Shown: positions 13,301-25,805 of the stretch, one piece after another
Layout of the letters: each line of letters opens with the position of its first letter
Numbering within the stretch: the stretch's first letter is position 1
Source: Bagarius yarrelli
Lineage: Eukaryota; Chordata; Actinopteri; Siluriformes; Sisoridae
Direction of reading: 5' to 3'
Assembly (NCBI GenBank): GCA_005784505.1
Contig: VCAZ01000137.1
Span: 372,001 to 436,000, forward strand
DNA: 64,000 nt
Notes under the pieces: model-generated
Told to the model about the DNA's origin: nothing
The model's database searches: none
The model's input: the letters and a program-made list of their open reading frames with translations, nothing else
Translations under genes and position numbers: made by a program

Positions 13301-13579
13301 CCCTAATTTATATGTTAAAAAAAGTAAACGAAGCCGTAATCTACAAGAAATCAGTGACTAATTTGAGTTGCTTGGCAGCCTAAAATGAATAATTGCAGAT
13401 TTATTTATTTATTTATTTTATTAAAATGTGCATTTCTGTAAAGCTGCTTTAAAACTAGTCTTAAAAGCGCTACAGAAACTTAAACTGAAGTGAATGATGT
13501 AATTCGTTGTTTATCTTATATTAAATTGTTGAGGTTATCAGTTATCAGAATAAATATCACAAAATCTTCTTTAAATTCT

Positions 13580-13765
13580 ATTTACATTTATGACATCTGA
13601 CAGACGTCTTTATCCAGAGCGACTTACATTTATTTTACACAACTGAACAATTGAGGGTTAAGGGCCTTTCTCAGGGGCCCAGCAGTAGTAGATTAGTGGT
13701 GCTGGGAAACAAACCCCTAACATGCCGATTAGTAGTCCACTAAGCCACTAAGCTACCACACAAAT
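13580..13765 (-). mobile_element. tRNA-derived SINE (GTAAGTCGCTCTGG-tail family)
   Basis: Reversed tail tttatccagagcgacttaca, middle gagggttaagggcc and ggggcccagcagtag, ending in a tRNA-like head around 13740-13765. For convenience I call this the tail-B family. Confidence 0.75.
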
Positions 13766-14106
13766 TAAAGTTAAGTGCAGATACAGAGGTCACTAGAATT
13801 TCAGTATGACTTTGTTTGGGGTAAGTTATTTTTAGCTTAATGAAAAAGACGATTTTACAGACCGAATTGCAGTGCTGAGTCTCGAATAATAGCCCAGAGT
13901 CCTTCTGATTAATAACCCCAAGGCTTGACTGGTTGACCCACCTTAACATTAGCAAGGCAATAAAAAGAAACAATTTTCAGTGTTGAAACAGAAAATAATT
14001 TGGTAAAATGCGTAAGATGTAAATATTGACAGAAAAGTGCAAAAACAAGCTTTCTGTATTCACAGCTTTGACCTTAGTGCAGTTGCAGATCACAGACATT
14101 TTCCCA

Positions 14107-14240
14107 TTCAACCACTAAATAACTGGTGAGATCAGGTACTAATCTTAGGTAAGGTGGTCTGGGGTGCAAGTGTTCCAGTTCCTCTGAAATGTCTTTAGTG
14201 GTTTGGGGTTAGGACTCTGTCATGCTGGAACAGTGTTTGT
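14107..14240 (-). mobile_element. Tc1-like MITE fragment
   Basis: Minus-strand relative of the element at 2755-3060: gtgagatcaggtactaatct, gtctggggtgcaagtgttcc and gtcatgctggaacagtgttt. Confidence 0.6.
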
Positions 14241-14324
14241 AAGTGACATAGATTCCATTGCTGATGTTAGAATTATGTTAGTCATGTTACTTCAGGGGCA
14301 AAAACCAAATACGAACCAAAAACC

Positions 14325-14525
14325 AATTGGGGGAAGTGATTGGCTCATGGTTAAGGTGTTGGACTACCAACCCAAAGATTGTGGGTTTGATTTCCAGGTC
14401 CACCAAGCTACCACTGCTGGGCCCCCTGAGCAAGGCCCTTAATGCCTAATTGCTCAGTTGTATAAATGAGATAAAATGTAAGTCACTCTGAAAAAGGGCG
14501 TCTGCCAAATGCCTTAAATGTAAAT
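14325..14525 (+). mobile_element. tRNA-derived SINE (tail-B family)
   Basis: Head ggctcatggttaaggtgttg with B-box-like gggtttgatttcc, middle ctgggccccctgagcaagg, tail aagtcactctgaaaaagggc. Almost full length. Confidence 0.8.
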
Positions 14526-14689
14526 ACACAATCATCAATACAAGACTTGGCTGACCGACTATATTTGTAAGTGCAAAAATAAATGTTTAAAAGATTTAGA
14601 CTCGAGTCTGTTTGGTGTAATAAAAATATTCTCAGCTACAGATTTTTGATAAACTTTATAAAAAGTTTTCCACCTATTCAATAGTTTTT

Positions 14690-14745
14690 GACATCGATAT
14701 TTACAGCATATAGCAGATGCCCTTATGTTGAGCAAAAAGTGCTGA
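14690..14745 (-). repeat. SINE tail relic (tail-B family)
   Basis: tttacagcatatagcagatg only. Confidence 0.4.
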
Positions 14746-15454
14746 TCAATGAATAGATCAGTCCTTGTTACACATACATCCAAAAGAGTATATATGAGGA
14801 ATATATAATGATTCTTTTAGTATAAATAGAAAAACAGAAGTCGACTTATGCACTGAAAGCACCCAGATGCTGTCCATCCTGCTGTGAATAATGCACGGTT
14901 CAGACTGTATGGTTATTGCAAGGTGTAATCTGTGCTTAGCATTGTAATTGAGCTGTCCTGGCTGCGAACTGTGGCCTAGCGGGATACGAGTGTGATCAGC
15001 CAGGTGCTCCTGAGAGATTACGTCCGACTGGGCCACATGCCAAACAGGCGGAGAGTTGTTTCCTCCGACCCCCCCATCCTCAGCTTCTCTCAACATTGAC
15101 AGAATAAATGTATTAACAGTAAATACATGCTTTATGTTGCTAGAGATAATTGTGCTCTTTTAATAAATAGTGACAATACAGCCAGTCTAAAGTAATGTTC
15201 GGAAGGGACTGGTTTTCCAAATGAAGTTTGAGTTACCATTTATATCAACTGACGTCTGTGATTTTATGTACAGATTCGGATAAAATTCATCTCCATGTTT
15301 ATTATTAAGGTGGGAGTGTCTGTATTTGACATGTTGCACAAGTGTTTATAAACATTTTTTGAACATAAATTTGACATGATTTTAAAGAATTGGTTTCTTA
15401 GAATAAACCCACTGAAATAAAAATTTTACTTATATAATTTAAACATTATTCTTA

Positions 15455-16745
15455 TTGAGTGTAGAAATAAAGGTAAGCTTGACTGATACTGATATCACAA
15501 TAGTCTCTCAAGGTCACCAAGTAGACAGGAAAAGCAGTCAGTCGCTCCATGGCAAGGATGGTGGCCACAGAGAGGCACCTGTGGATCAGTGCCAAGAAAA
15601 TTATGCTTCACAAATCGATGCAACACTTGCGGTCGTCTAGTTAACCCTCACCCGGAGTTATCTAAGATGTGGGCTAGCCCCTGATAGGGCATAGCTCCTA
15701 TTAGCTGGTCTCTCGACTGAGGTCACACTATATTCTAGTCCAGCACTACCACCATGAGGAAACTTTATGCCCCAAATGCCCTATGTTTGTCTTATGTTGC
15801 AGACTAAAACAGAAGGACCCAGTTTACTGCCTGATAGGTTCAGTTCTGGAATTCCTGCAGAAGGGGGGGGGCAGGTGACAAATCATATAAACTATTGAAG
15901 GAAACATCCAATAAGCACCTGACACTAAAACATTCTTTCTGTTAACCATTTCCTCTATTAAAAGGATTGGTTATATTTAGGCGTTGACCTCCTTACTACC
16001 ATGCCTAGAATTTGCCTCACGTATAGTAAAAGCTATCCTTTCTTTTAGGCACTGTACATCCACAGAGCTGCCATGTGGAGAAGATCAGACAAGCTATTTG
16101 TTGGTATTAGTGCTCACAACTAACAGCCTTAAGCAGATGGGTGGTCAAAACTATCTCTCTAAATAATGAGGCATTTGGACTCCTTGTCTCAGAGGGGGTC
16201 AGAGCACATTCTACTAGTTGTATGACTGCTTTTGAGGCATTGGCCTTTGGGATGCCTCTAACAGACATTTGTTTGGCAGCGGGTTGGTTCTTCCCCGCGT
16301 ACATTTATCCAGTTTTACAACCTAGACCTTATGTCAACCCCAGGATCCAGGGTTCTTACATTCTAATGTGTCCAAAACACACACTTTACAGTGACTTGAT
16401 GCTATAGCAACATGGGTATCTTGTTCCCAGAGTGTCACATATGTGTGTAACCATGGTTTCTCAAGGGAACAACTCACTGCAATACCTGCTATACCTCCAA
16501 CGTCCCTGTCTGAGATGAATAGGCAAGCTTACTGCAGCACGGTGCGGCACAACGCGTGTTTATATAGCATTACTTACTGGTCGATAACGTCATCCTCTTG
16601 AGACGTAATGCCTTTCAGTTGGACAGATTTAACATGTGCTTCAGACCAAAGGTTACAAAAAGGCGTTTCCAAAGTATTTTGATGTAGTGTCTCATTCCCT
16701 TTAGAAATCATGGTTACATACATAACCTAGAGACGTTTGTGATCT
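15455..16745 (+). mobile_element. DIRS-like retrotransposon remnant (tyrosine recombinase)
   Basis: The frame around 16141-16330 reads NNEAFGLLVSEGVRAHST, then SCMTAFEALAFGMPLTDICL and AAGWF, the C-terminal RAHST...D-IC-AAGW block of DIRS tyrosine recombinases. Downstream, gtaaccatggtttctcaagg (16447-16466) pairs with attccctttagaaatcatgg (16694-16713) as an inverted repeat, as expected for a DIRS terminus. In the recombinase block the Arg usually after RAHST is Ser, and frames are broken, so it is inactive. The part 15455-15905 is probably the same element but no motif there is firm. Confidence 0.65.
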
Positions 16746-16779
16746 AGCCAACCAAAATTTATCTTTATAGAGACTTTTT

Positions 16780-16825
16780 CTATGTTGCTCTGGCTAAAGG
16801 GTCTGCCAAGCGCTTAAATGTAAAT
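16780..16825 (+). repeat. SINE tail relic (tail-B family)
   Basis: tgctctggctaaagggtctg followed by gcttaaatgtaaatg. Confidence 0.5.
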
Positions 16826-16911
16826 GTTTATAAATTGTGTCTAATAGATCACATGATAAATTTAATGAAAAAACTAAAAAGCAAGTTACAGTAAACTCAG
16901 AGAACACATGA

Positions 16912-17105
16912 CTCTCATTCATTCATTCATTCATTCATTTTCTATATCCACTTATTCCCTAATTCGGGGTCAGAGGGATCTGCTGGAGTCTGTCCCAGCC
17001 GTCTCTGAAAGGGAGAAAGGCAGAAGGAGACACCCTGGACAAGTCACCAGTCCATCACAGGTCCACACACACACTCACACTCACTCAAACTCATTCCCAT
17101 GACTC
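16912..17105 (-). mobile_element. V-SINE/DANA-like SINE, truncated
   Basis: (ATTC)n at 16916-16940, then tccacttattccctaattcg, ggatctgctggagtctgtcc and caccagtccatcacagg; the head half is missing. Confidence 0.75.
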
Positions 17106-17109
17106 TCAT

Positions 17110-18160
17110 TTTTGAAAAATTTAATTTTGTCCCCCTGGGAAAAGTACAGATCTACAGGTCTGTAAAACTCTGTTATTACTTGTTCTTATTATTTAAACTA
17201 CTAGATTTTAAAAAAAAAAGTACTGATTATTGTTTAATTAATTGTAAAACAAGACTTATTTATATTTAAATGTAATGTAAAACATTGATAAATTCTTTAC
17301 AACAATTTGGCATATGGGTCATTGTCTCACATCTCCATTTGAGGTGAACATACAGTTTGTTCTCTGGCTGTGAAGATCTCAGCCAGCCTCAGGCTTTCCC
17401 AGGTTGAATAGAGAAATGATTCCTCTCTGTTGTAGAGCCAGAGTATTTTTAGATCACTGAATAGAGTTGCAGATGGGCCGCATAAAAAACTGAATAGTGT
17501 TCCATTTCTGAAACAAGTCCTGAATTTGGCCTTTTGAGACATTTGGCAGGCTTTTTAGCAGCAGCTGAGAAACATCATACTCCCCATGCTTACAATAGGA
17601 TCATTTTTTTCAGCAGGTCGAAGACAAAAAAGACCAAATGAAAAGGTATCATCTGCTGAATAAATCGACTGCTGTTAATTCTCTCTTTTTTCATCCTTTT
17701 TCAAACAGCTCAAGTTGCAGGTATAAAAGCTATAAAAGTTATTTTAAGGACATTCATATGAACAAGTTCAAAGTTAGAATTGGAACCTTTTCAATGATAC
17801 ATCGGGGTTTATTTACACTCTATACTGATCAGAAAATTTAACCCACGGAGAGGTCATGTGAATAACATTAAAATGGCACCTGTCACTGGGTGGGATGTAT
17901 AAGTGAACATTCTGTTTTTAAAGTTGATTGAAAATAGGGAAAAAATGGGTAAGTGTAAGGACCTGAGTGACTCTGGCATAAGCTAAATTGTGATTGCTGA
18001 CTAACTGGTCCAGCAGGTCGTGTGTGTGTTTTGGAGATGGAATGTCACAATTTGCCACGATTTCTATTGATAAAAGCACTATTTAAATGAAGGTGACTTG
18101 ACTTGGAGTAATTAGCACCTCAAAAAATTCTCCAAGGTTGAATAGCCAGTGAACCATTAG
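17110..18160. other. no gene or clear element seen
   Basis: AT-rich DNA; only a short LINE-like tail relic near 18055-18110. Confidence 0.5.
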
Positions 18161-18194
18161 CAGGGTTATGGGTTCCCAAAACTAATTAATGCAT

Positions 18195-18975
18195 GTGGGG
18201 AGTGAAAGAACACCTGTAGCACAACTGCTGAAAAAGTGAATGCTGGCATTGATTAAAAAAAGTTGTGTCAGAACCACAACATGGAGCTGTTAAAGTGCCC
18301 ATGTTGACCATCAAAAATGCCTACAATAGACATGAAAGTGTTAGATGTGTTCCATGGAGGTATGGGTTGCGGTGTGTGTGTGTGTCACTAGGACACGTTT
18401 TAAAAGAAAGTTAATTTAGTGTGAATCTTTTGACGATGTTCTGCTGGGACATTTTAGGTCCCGCATTCATGTTGATGCTATTTTTTACATGTATCACCTA
18501 CCTAAACATTGTGGCTGATCGATTACATTTCATTATTGCAGCTGTAATTTCTAAAACGATGCTCTCTTTAAGCAGTAAGACAGTTACCTGTCCTGTGTCA
18601 TTGCAAATGTATTGTGCAAAATGTTAAGTGCATCCAAATTCCCTAAAATCTAAATCTGCTTTGGGGAAGTGGTGGCTCATGGTTACGGTGTTGGACTACC
18701 AACCTGAAGATTGTGAGTTTGTTTCCCAGCTCCATAAAGCTGCCACTGTTGGGCCCCTAAAAACCCCCAATTGCTCAGTTGTATATAAAAAAAAAAGAGA
18801 TAAATGTAAGTCGCTCTGGATAAGGGTGTCTGCCAAATGCTGTAAATGTAAAAGATTGAGCATCAGTGGGATGTGCTGGATGAATCATTTTGATCCATGA
18901 ACATGTTATTTTACAACTTTGAGGAATTAAAGGATCTGCTGTTAGTGTCTTGCTGCCAGGTCTTATGGAGTTTAT
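18195..18975 (+). mobile_element. Tc1-like transposon remnant with SINE inside
   Basis: Contains gtgtcagaaccacaacatgg, gtgcccatgttgacc, the decayed DDE-region stretch tacctaaacattgtggctga (18499-18518), ccaaattccctaaaatctaa and, after the SINE, gcatcagtgggatgtgctgg from the IEHLWDVLD-type motif. The middle is deleted and stops are frequent. Confidence 0.7.
18655..18855 (+). mobile_element. tRNA-derived SINE (tail-B family) nested in Tc1
   Basis: Head ggtggctcatggttacggtg, middle gccactgttgggcccc, tail aagtcgctctggataagggt. It splits the Tc1 sequence at its SPDLNPIEH-coding region. Confidence 0.85.
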
Positions 18976-18979
18976 GTCT

Positions 18980-20672
18980 TAAAGATGCAGTAGGAAAAAC
19001 TAGGAAAACTGTAGCCTGAGTGCACTGAAAGTTTTTGTCCCATCCTCACCATCCAAAGCCACGCCTTCTTAACGCATGAACACACACAGACTAGACAATC
19101 AGAGACAACATCACTACAGTACATCAGACAATTTATATTACAGTTACTAAAATACCAAACATTAAAATACACACACTGCTGCTGCTGCTGGAGTTACACT
19201 CATTCATAAAAATACACAAACTGCATAAACTCTGAGTTCCTATCAAAACACACCAAAATCCAATCACACCCATATTCCATATACCTGTCCAATAGAAATA
19301 CTGTAACCATCACATCATCTTTCAGACCCTTTAACTCCTGCAGTCGACTCCATAATGGAAACACACACACACAAACACACACACACACAAGATTAATTCA
19401 GGTTTTCACTCTGTTTTAATCATATGTGAGCGGTTAGGAGTGAGAGCGAACCTTGTAGTTGTCTGTCTCTCCGAGTACGCTCCACTCACGCTCCATCACG
19501 AGCTCCACTCATGTTAACGGCCCATAATGCAACTGCATAAATCATAAACAGATTTATATGTGGATAAACAGTTAAACACCACATTACAATAACATACATA
19601 TTTTCTAAAATACTATATATATATATATATATATATCTGTGATAAAATAATAATAATAAAAATAAAATAAAATAAAAGAACAACGTTTTCCATGAAGGAA
19701 GTGCAGAGTGAGCAAGGAGCAGGTTTTTTGTGGAGCGGTTATAAAATGCTTTAAGTGCGAAGTGTACATTTTTTGCCTCTCCACTCTGTTCAAATACTTC
19801 TTGGTTCTCGACCTTCTACAGAATATATTAATAAATTAAGATTGCTAAATTGATGATTGTTAAGTTGAAGAGAAGTGAACAGACTGTTAACCTGCAGAAC
19901 AAAAATGTTTCTGAAGAAAAATCACCTGTTGTACCTTTAATGGGAGTGAGCTGGTTTGACAGCACAAGGGTGACCTATACAATATAAAATAGAGGTTTTG
20001 ATTAAAAATAAAACTAATAATTGCTTTATTATTTACTTTTTATTAGCTATAACACACACTGAAAATAAATCTTAATAACAATGTTTTATTGTGCAAATCA
20101 TCATAAAATGTACTTTTTTAGCATTAATTATATTTTAACTAGTCATGGATGGAAAACTGAAAAAACAAATTAACGTTGTAGAGCTGTTTTTATTGTTAAA
20201 TCTCTCTTTATATCACTGTATGTATATAGTCTGCTTAAAGCACCAGCTAGTATCGGGGAGCAGAGCAGCTAAAAAATGGGAAAAGAAATCATTGATTCAT
20301 TCGTTATGGATGATTAAAGTTTTTTAGGTTGCTAATCTATTTTTGCCAAATAGGCTGTGATTCTGGATTATTAACATCCTTTCTTAATCCAGGATCAGCA
20401 TTTCAATCAATCAATCAATCGTAACCATCTGTTATGTGTCATCAGTGTGTGTCGATCAAACACGCCTCAATCTATCTTTGAATCTTTCCCTCTTTGTAAA
20501 TTAAAATGTAATATTATAAATGTATTTATTAAATAAAAACATAAAATATTTAAATAACTTAAATGACTTAAATGACGCCTGTAAAACATCACATGCTGTA
20601 CTGGACAATTGTATATAACGTGTGTGTGCAGTTTAGTTAATGTGTGAACATTTCCCTCACCTTCAGGACCAG

Positions 20673-20716
<44 letters not shown>

Positions 20717-22330
20717 AAATGTATTTAGGTGTGTGTGTAGGAATAAAAAGTACATTTATAGATTTATTTGTAATTTATGGTTATAAAATCAGTCTTGTGA
20801 TTGTTAAATGTATAAAGGTTGTGATTTAATGAAATAATGTTAAAGCCTGTTTTTTTAAACAAAATTTTGTCTCTTTATAGTTAATAAAAACGGCAGTTTG
20901 TCATGATTTGCTAAAAATGTTAAATAAAATGTTGCTATTAAGAAAATCTTACCACATAAACCTATAGCAATTTTATGTTGTTTGAAAACTATTTCTGTGT
21001 CCTGTTATTAAACAAACTAAAAGATATTTAAAGTGCATATGAGATCCATCTATTGTCATCTTTTGACCAATCAAAATCCAGCATTGCTTTGGATTGATTC
21101 TGATCGAACCAGCATAAATTAAAAGTTTAGATTTGTACTATTTTATTTATGCTAATTCTGCAATCACTAGTTTTTTAAAAGGATTTTTTTGCGGTACAGA
21201 CCGACTTTGGCTGCAAAACCTGGTTTCAATTGTTCACATGACTTGGAGTAAACAAGAATCTCTGCCACACGGGACGCTATTTTACAGCATATGTTTACTC
21301 AGTAGGTTGCTTAACTTTTTTGTGAATAGTTTTTCACTTTACACCTCATAAAGACCTTTGAGAGGTAAGTCCTAAAACAGTCTCCACCCATGATGACAAG
21401 ACCATCTGGACCCCCTGTAGTTTACCTACCAGGCACACACAGGTGTAGATGAAGCTCTGCTCCATATGTTTCACACAGCTGACACATATTTGGACAAGCT
21501 GGTGCCACGGTTCAGGATTAGCGTCTTTGATTTCTCCACACCTGAGCCTGTGAGTGGTGGAAAGCTCAAGGCAATGCATCTTGAGATGTTTCCACTGTTC
21601 CCAAAATCTGTCTAACCTCAGCAAAAAAATCAGCTCCACATTTTTTACTGCCGTCTGGTACAAAACAGCTCGTGTCAGCTGCTATCGGTAACGTGACAGG
21701 CCGATTGGATGCAGGAGGTTTGCTGGAGGGCTTTGTTCAGCGAAACGATATGCAGCCTAACATCAGCAAGACAAGATATAATGTAATCGTCTCCTAATAT
21801 GTTCGGAATCTGTTTCAACTATCTAAGTGAAAGACGGGCTGCAGACATAACGGGACCAACCAAAGTTTCCTAGCAGGAAATCCCAATCCCATTCCTGTAC
21901 TTTTTCTAAAAAATGTTCATTACTTTTCTGAACAGCTGCAATAAATTTATCCATTTTGGGGTTTTTTTTCAGATCAGTTATATGCTGAGACAAACTACAC
22001 CTATCAGCTCCTGCTGCCTTCTAATGCTACGTACTGTGATTTTTAATAGTCTTTGTTGCTCGTCAGACCTCCGTGTCACACTGTAGGATTTCAGTTGCCG
22101 TAAAGTCAGACTGTTCGACAGTCAGAACATCAAAATTGTACGCACACATGAAGACTTGTTCAGAGTTTTGCTAATTGATAGCTAGCAGCAAAGAAAGACA
22201 TAAAAAAAACATCTTTAGCAGTAATTTTACTCAGGACATACCTCAATAAGTTTTATCTCTTGCTGTTCTGTCCACCGGACTCGTTTCAACACTTTCCCCC
22301 TGTGGTTTGAAGTTGCGTCATCAGGTTCAG
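18980..22330. other. no gene seen; microsatellites
   Basis: Holds (CA)n at 19362-19389, (AT)n at 19613-19637 followed by A-rich (AATAA)n to 19680, and (TG)n at 20675-20712. A 105-codon minus-strand ORF at 21663-21346 has no recognisable motif. Confidence 0.6.
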
Positions 22331-22333
22331 AGC

Positions 22334-22392
22334 TGATGGTCAACATGGGCACTTTAACAGCTCCATGTTGTGGTTCTGACACCTTTTTTTAA
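22334..22392 (-). mobile_element. Tc1-like fragment
   Basis: Nearly identical in reverse to 18253-18313 (gtgtcagaaccacaacatgg and gtgcccatgttgaccatca). The neighbouring 21990-22330 may belong to the same or another decayed element. Confidence 0.65.
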
Positions 22393-22924
22393 CTTCTTAT
22401 ATATTTTTTTTTAGGCTCGGTGGTCCTACTAGTTCTTGGTTAAACGATCGTTGTAGGAGAAGTCGGACTGCGCGAGTGTCTGTAATTCTGACACTGCCAG
22501 ACATTTGTCAGAGGAAAAAAAACAAATCGCAACAGTCGTTAATTGTCTGTCAGTAAAAATGTCAAACTAGCGATTAAAAACAACAGATTTTAGCATTTTA
22601 GCAGATTAGAGGAATCTACTAGGATAAAATTTGTCTCAGTTGACCATATCGTGGCTATAATCACATAGCGTACGGCCGACTGTTGTTAGTAGTGCTGCTG
22701 CCACACAGTACCAGGGTCCCTGGTTTTATGCTAAACTTGGGTTACTGACTGCGTAGTAAGTTATTGTCTGAATGTTTGTAATGTCTACACGTAACTGCCT
22801 CTAGATAAAAAAGGTAAAAAATATTGGTGCCCTTTGATAGACTGACATCCCAATGTAAAGAATCTTACTGCCTTGTTATCAATATTTCCAGAATAGGAGA
22901 TCACGTTCACTGAAATTTCATCTA

Positions 22925-23080
22925 TTCGTCCATCCAATCTTCCATCCATGTCACAGTGTATCTATACAGTGTATCCATCTCAGGGCTATGGAAGCCTCAA
23001 GCCCATCCTAGGTTATTTCTGGACAGGGTATCAACCTATCATGGGTCAAAATCACACACTCACGTACACACACACACACA
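22925..23080 (-). repeat. L2/SINE tail-like relic
   Basis: Degenerate catcccaggctatggaag-like, ggacagggtatcaacctatc and CA-rich segments with the order seen in V-SINE/L2 tails. Confidence 0.45.
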
Positions 23081-23699
23081 AACTACAGATATTGAGCATG
23101 TGCTTGAACAACTGCTATTCTATTTCTTGTTCTTGTTTTTTTCTATGTGAATTGAAATAGCCATGTGACACAACTCACTTGGGTGGCTGCTCATATTGAG
23201 GACAGACGGCTCCTTGATCACAGTTTTCCAGTTTTAATCTGGTTTCTGGTTACACATCAATATACTTACAATGTGAATTAAAACTATATTAATCAAAAAG
23301 TTCTCACACTTCTCTATTACATTGTAGATTTATTTCTAAAGTAATCGCCCATTGCTCAGAAGAAATTATTGCAAAACCTGGTTAGCTTGAATGCTTTATT
23401 TAGCAACTAACATGGTTAGTTGCTAAATGAAGGTTTTGATAGCTAAAGAGGTTTTGATAGCCTCGTTGTACCTCTATCCTCAGCATGGTTATCATCCTAA
23501 TTAATTTTATATTATTCTTACATTATTTAATGTCTAAGATAATAGTATAATATTAATATGAACTAATCATTAGTTAAACCATCTATCATCATGGACTAAT
23601 AAAAAAACAAACCTTAACTACGATGTCAGTCTTATGAATTCATAGCTAAATTACAACCACCTTAGGTACATGATAGTACATTTTTGTTATTTAATGCGT

Positions 23700-24034
23700 T
23701 TATTCGATGCATCCCCTTAGTAAGATCACAAGAAGGAACCATAAATGATGAACAGATTTAACATTACCAAGCAAATAATCCAAATCACAAGACAAAAACT
23801 TGAACGATAAACAGGAAGGAAAAAGAAAAGCTAATAATAGCACATACTAGCCATGAAAACCAAAACATGAAAACCAAAAGAGGTAGTCGAGAACACAGGT
23901 CATAAACCTAATGCAATAAAGTAACGCTTATTATGTAGGCTGGCAATAATTCGTAACATTGCGCTAATTTCCTTAGGTTATAGAGAGCTTCAGATCTCAG
24001 CAGTCAGACACTGACGGGGCGGTACTTCTTACAT
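23700..24034 (-). mobile_element. Ty3/gypsy LTR plus leader and gag start
   Basis: Minus-strand LTR start TGTAAGAAGTACCGCCCC at 24034, then a T-rich leader ending at an ATG near 23738 that opens VPSCDLTKG, homologous to MDPSCDLTEG at 25.7 kb. So sequence downstream of an LTR lies here, not a plain 3' LTR. Confidence 0.6.
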
Positions 24035-25805
24035 TATCTGCCCCACAAACGCCTCCAGGCATTAATTTCTTGGGCTTCGCTCGAGGTCTGGGTGTGGGGC
24101 GTGAGGAGGAGGCTTGGTGAAACTCCTAAATGAGGGTGGGATCCAGAATGTCACTTGATTTCTCCCATGAGCTTTAATCAGGGTCATAACCCTTCCAATT
24201 ATTCAGGTAACCCCAATCCAGTATTTCCTTGACGGTGTAGTTGTGTGGCCCCGTCAGTCTTGATGGGGGAGGGTTGTTTTTTGTGATTGAGTGGAGTTAT
24301 ATGGTTTTAACAAAAGGGGACTAAGCAAATAAGCAAATGACATGCTGGGACATGCCCTTCTGTGGAACGAGGCAGCATGCTTTGGATTGCATGCCCTGGG
24401 CAAAAGTCTCTTTCGATATATGCAACAATATGGTGGTTCAGTAAATTCCTGAGGATCTCGTTGACAGATGACTGAATGACCGCCGGTATATTAGAAAGTC
24501 CGTATGGTATTCATAGCGCCCCCTAGTTCGATGAAGGCTGTCTTCCACTTGTCACCTTCTCCTATTCCCATCAGATTATAGGTGCTATGTGGATAAAGTT
24601 CCGCGAAAATAAGGGCCTGTTAAAGTTGTAGGCTACCATCTTTTTCTTCACGAAGAAGAATCCTGCAGCTGCTTGTGAGGTGGAAAATTGGATAAAGGTG
24701 GGGTACTTGATGGAAGTGTGGAAAAGATGCGCAGCATCCAGGACTCCTCAGAGTGAGCTGTGTAGTTTGTTTTAAAATGGCCTCTTCAATAGCTTCATCA
24801 TCCACAGTGGTGATGTTAATAGCTGGTTCACATACTATGGATTATAAATTGAGCTGTTTCTGGAGCTGCTGGTCTATAAAGTTGAGGGTCACTCCTAAGT
24901 CAACTAATGCTGGAAACACATAAAATACTCCATGAACGATTACAGTCACTGGTATGGTGAAACTTGTGCTAGTGGTAAAAGGTCACCTTACCCTTTCAAT
25001 GCAAGACCTGGCCTTCTTTGGGCAGGGGCGTTTAGGTGTCCCATTTTGACAGTTAAAGCATAGCTGTGTCAGCATTTATCCGGGGAGACCTTGGCATAAC
25101 GCAGTTAGATGGGTTCACAGAAGAGTCATACTGGGCTTGGCTTAAGGTGTTTGCTGGAGCTTGTAAGTACTTTTAAGTGCTATGGCCACATAAGGATGTT
25201 AAATAAAGTTCCAACATCTTCCTTGCACGTTAATTTCACGCTTAATCTTGTGCTGGGCCCCTCATAAAACACCAACTTAGGTGCCACTTCATTCCACCCA
25301 CTTTGTGCGGCTGAGGGGCAGAACTTAATAGCATAATCCGCAGCCAATACTTTTTCTTGACAAAGACTTAGCAGCTGGCTGAAAATATCTTCAAGTGCAG
25401 GGTTCCCGTGAAGAGAGTCACGAGAAATGCACACTTCTTACCGTCGGTAGCAAAGGTGGCTGACTGGTTACTGAAATAGATTTTACACTGTCAGAGGAAG
25501 CACTTGCACAGATTTGGAGATCTGGTAGCACAAAATGGTAGAGCCTGAAGCACCAATGTGAGCTGATTACAGGTCTGTAGTGTAATTAGCTGAGCCTACA
25601 CGCCTGCACAGTTTGGGCCTGGTATTCGAGGGCTGCCTGCAGGCAAGCGCTGGCCGATGGATCCTGTTGCGGAAAAGTATTCCATGACGCACCCTCGGTA
25701 AGATCACAAGAAGGATCCATAATACTACAGATAAATACTAAGCAGAAAATTCTAATCGTAAAGCAAAACCAATATTGATAAGCAGACAAGAAGTCGGTAC
25801 ACAAA
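24035..25805 (-). mobile_element. Ty3/gypsy chromodomain element, internally deleted
   Basis: Read on the minus strand. Gag begins near 25718 (MDPSCDLTEGAS) and continues as LCQEKVLAADYAIKFCPSA and AAQSGWNEVAPKLVFY. A zinc-knuckle-like CFNCQNG lies near 25060, and a protease-like ALVDLGVTLNFIDQQL near 24900-24860. The reverse transcriptase N-terminus (STSQAAAGFFFVKKK) lies near 24690-24640. The frame then jumps to an integrase chromodomain-like VKEILDWGYLNNWKGYD and DILDPTLI near 24240-24110, ending at the LTR at 24034. Most of reverse transcriptase, RNase H and integrase is missing, and stops and frameshifts are common. Confidence 0.7.

Noticed and set aside
18253..22392. Terminal inverted repeats of one 4.1-kb DNA transposon
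   Set aside because: Each arm sits inside recognisable internal Tc1 sequence, and the DNA between holds unrelated repeats, so they are two separate fragments.
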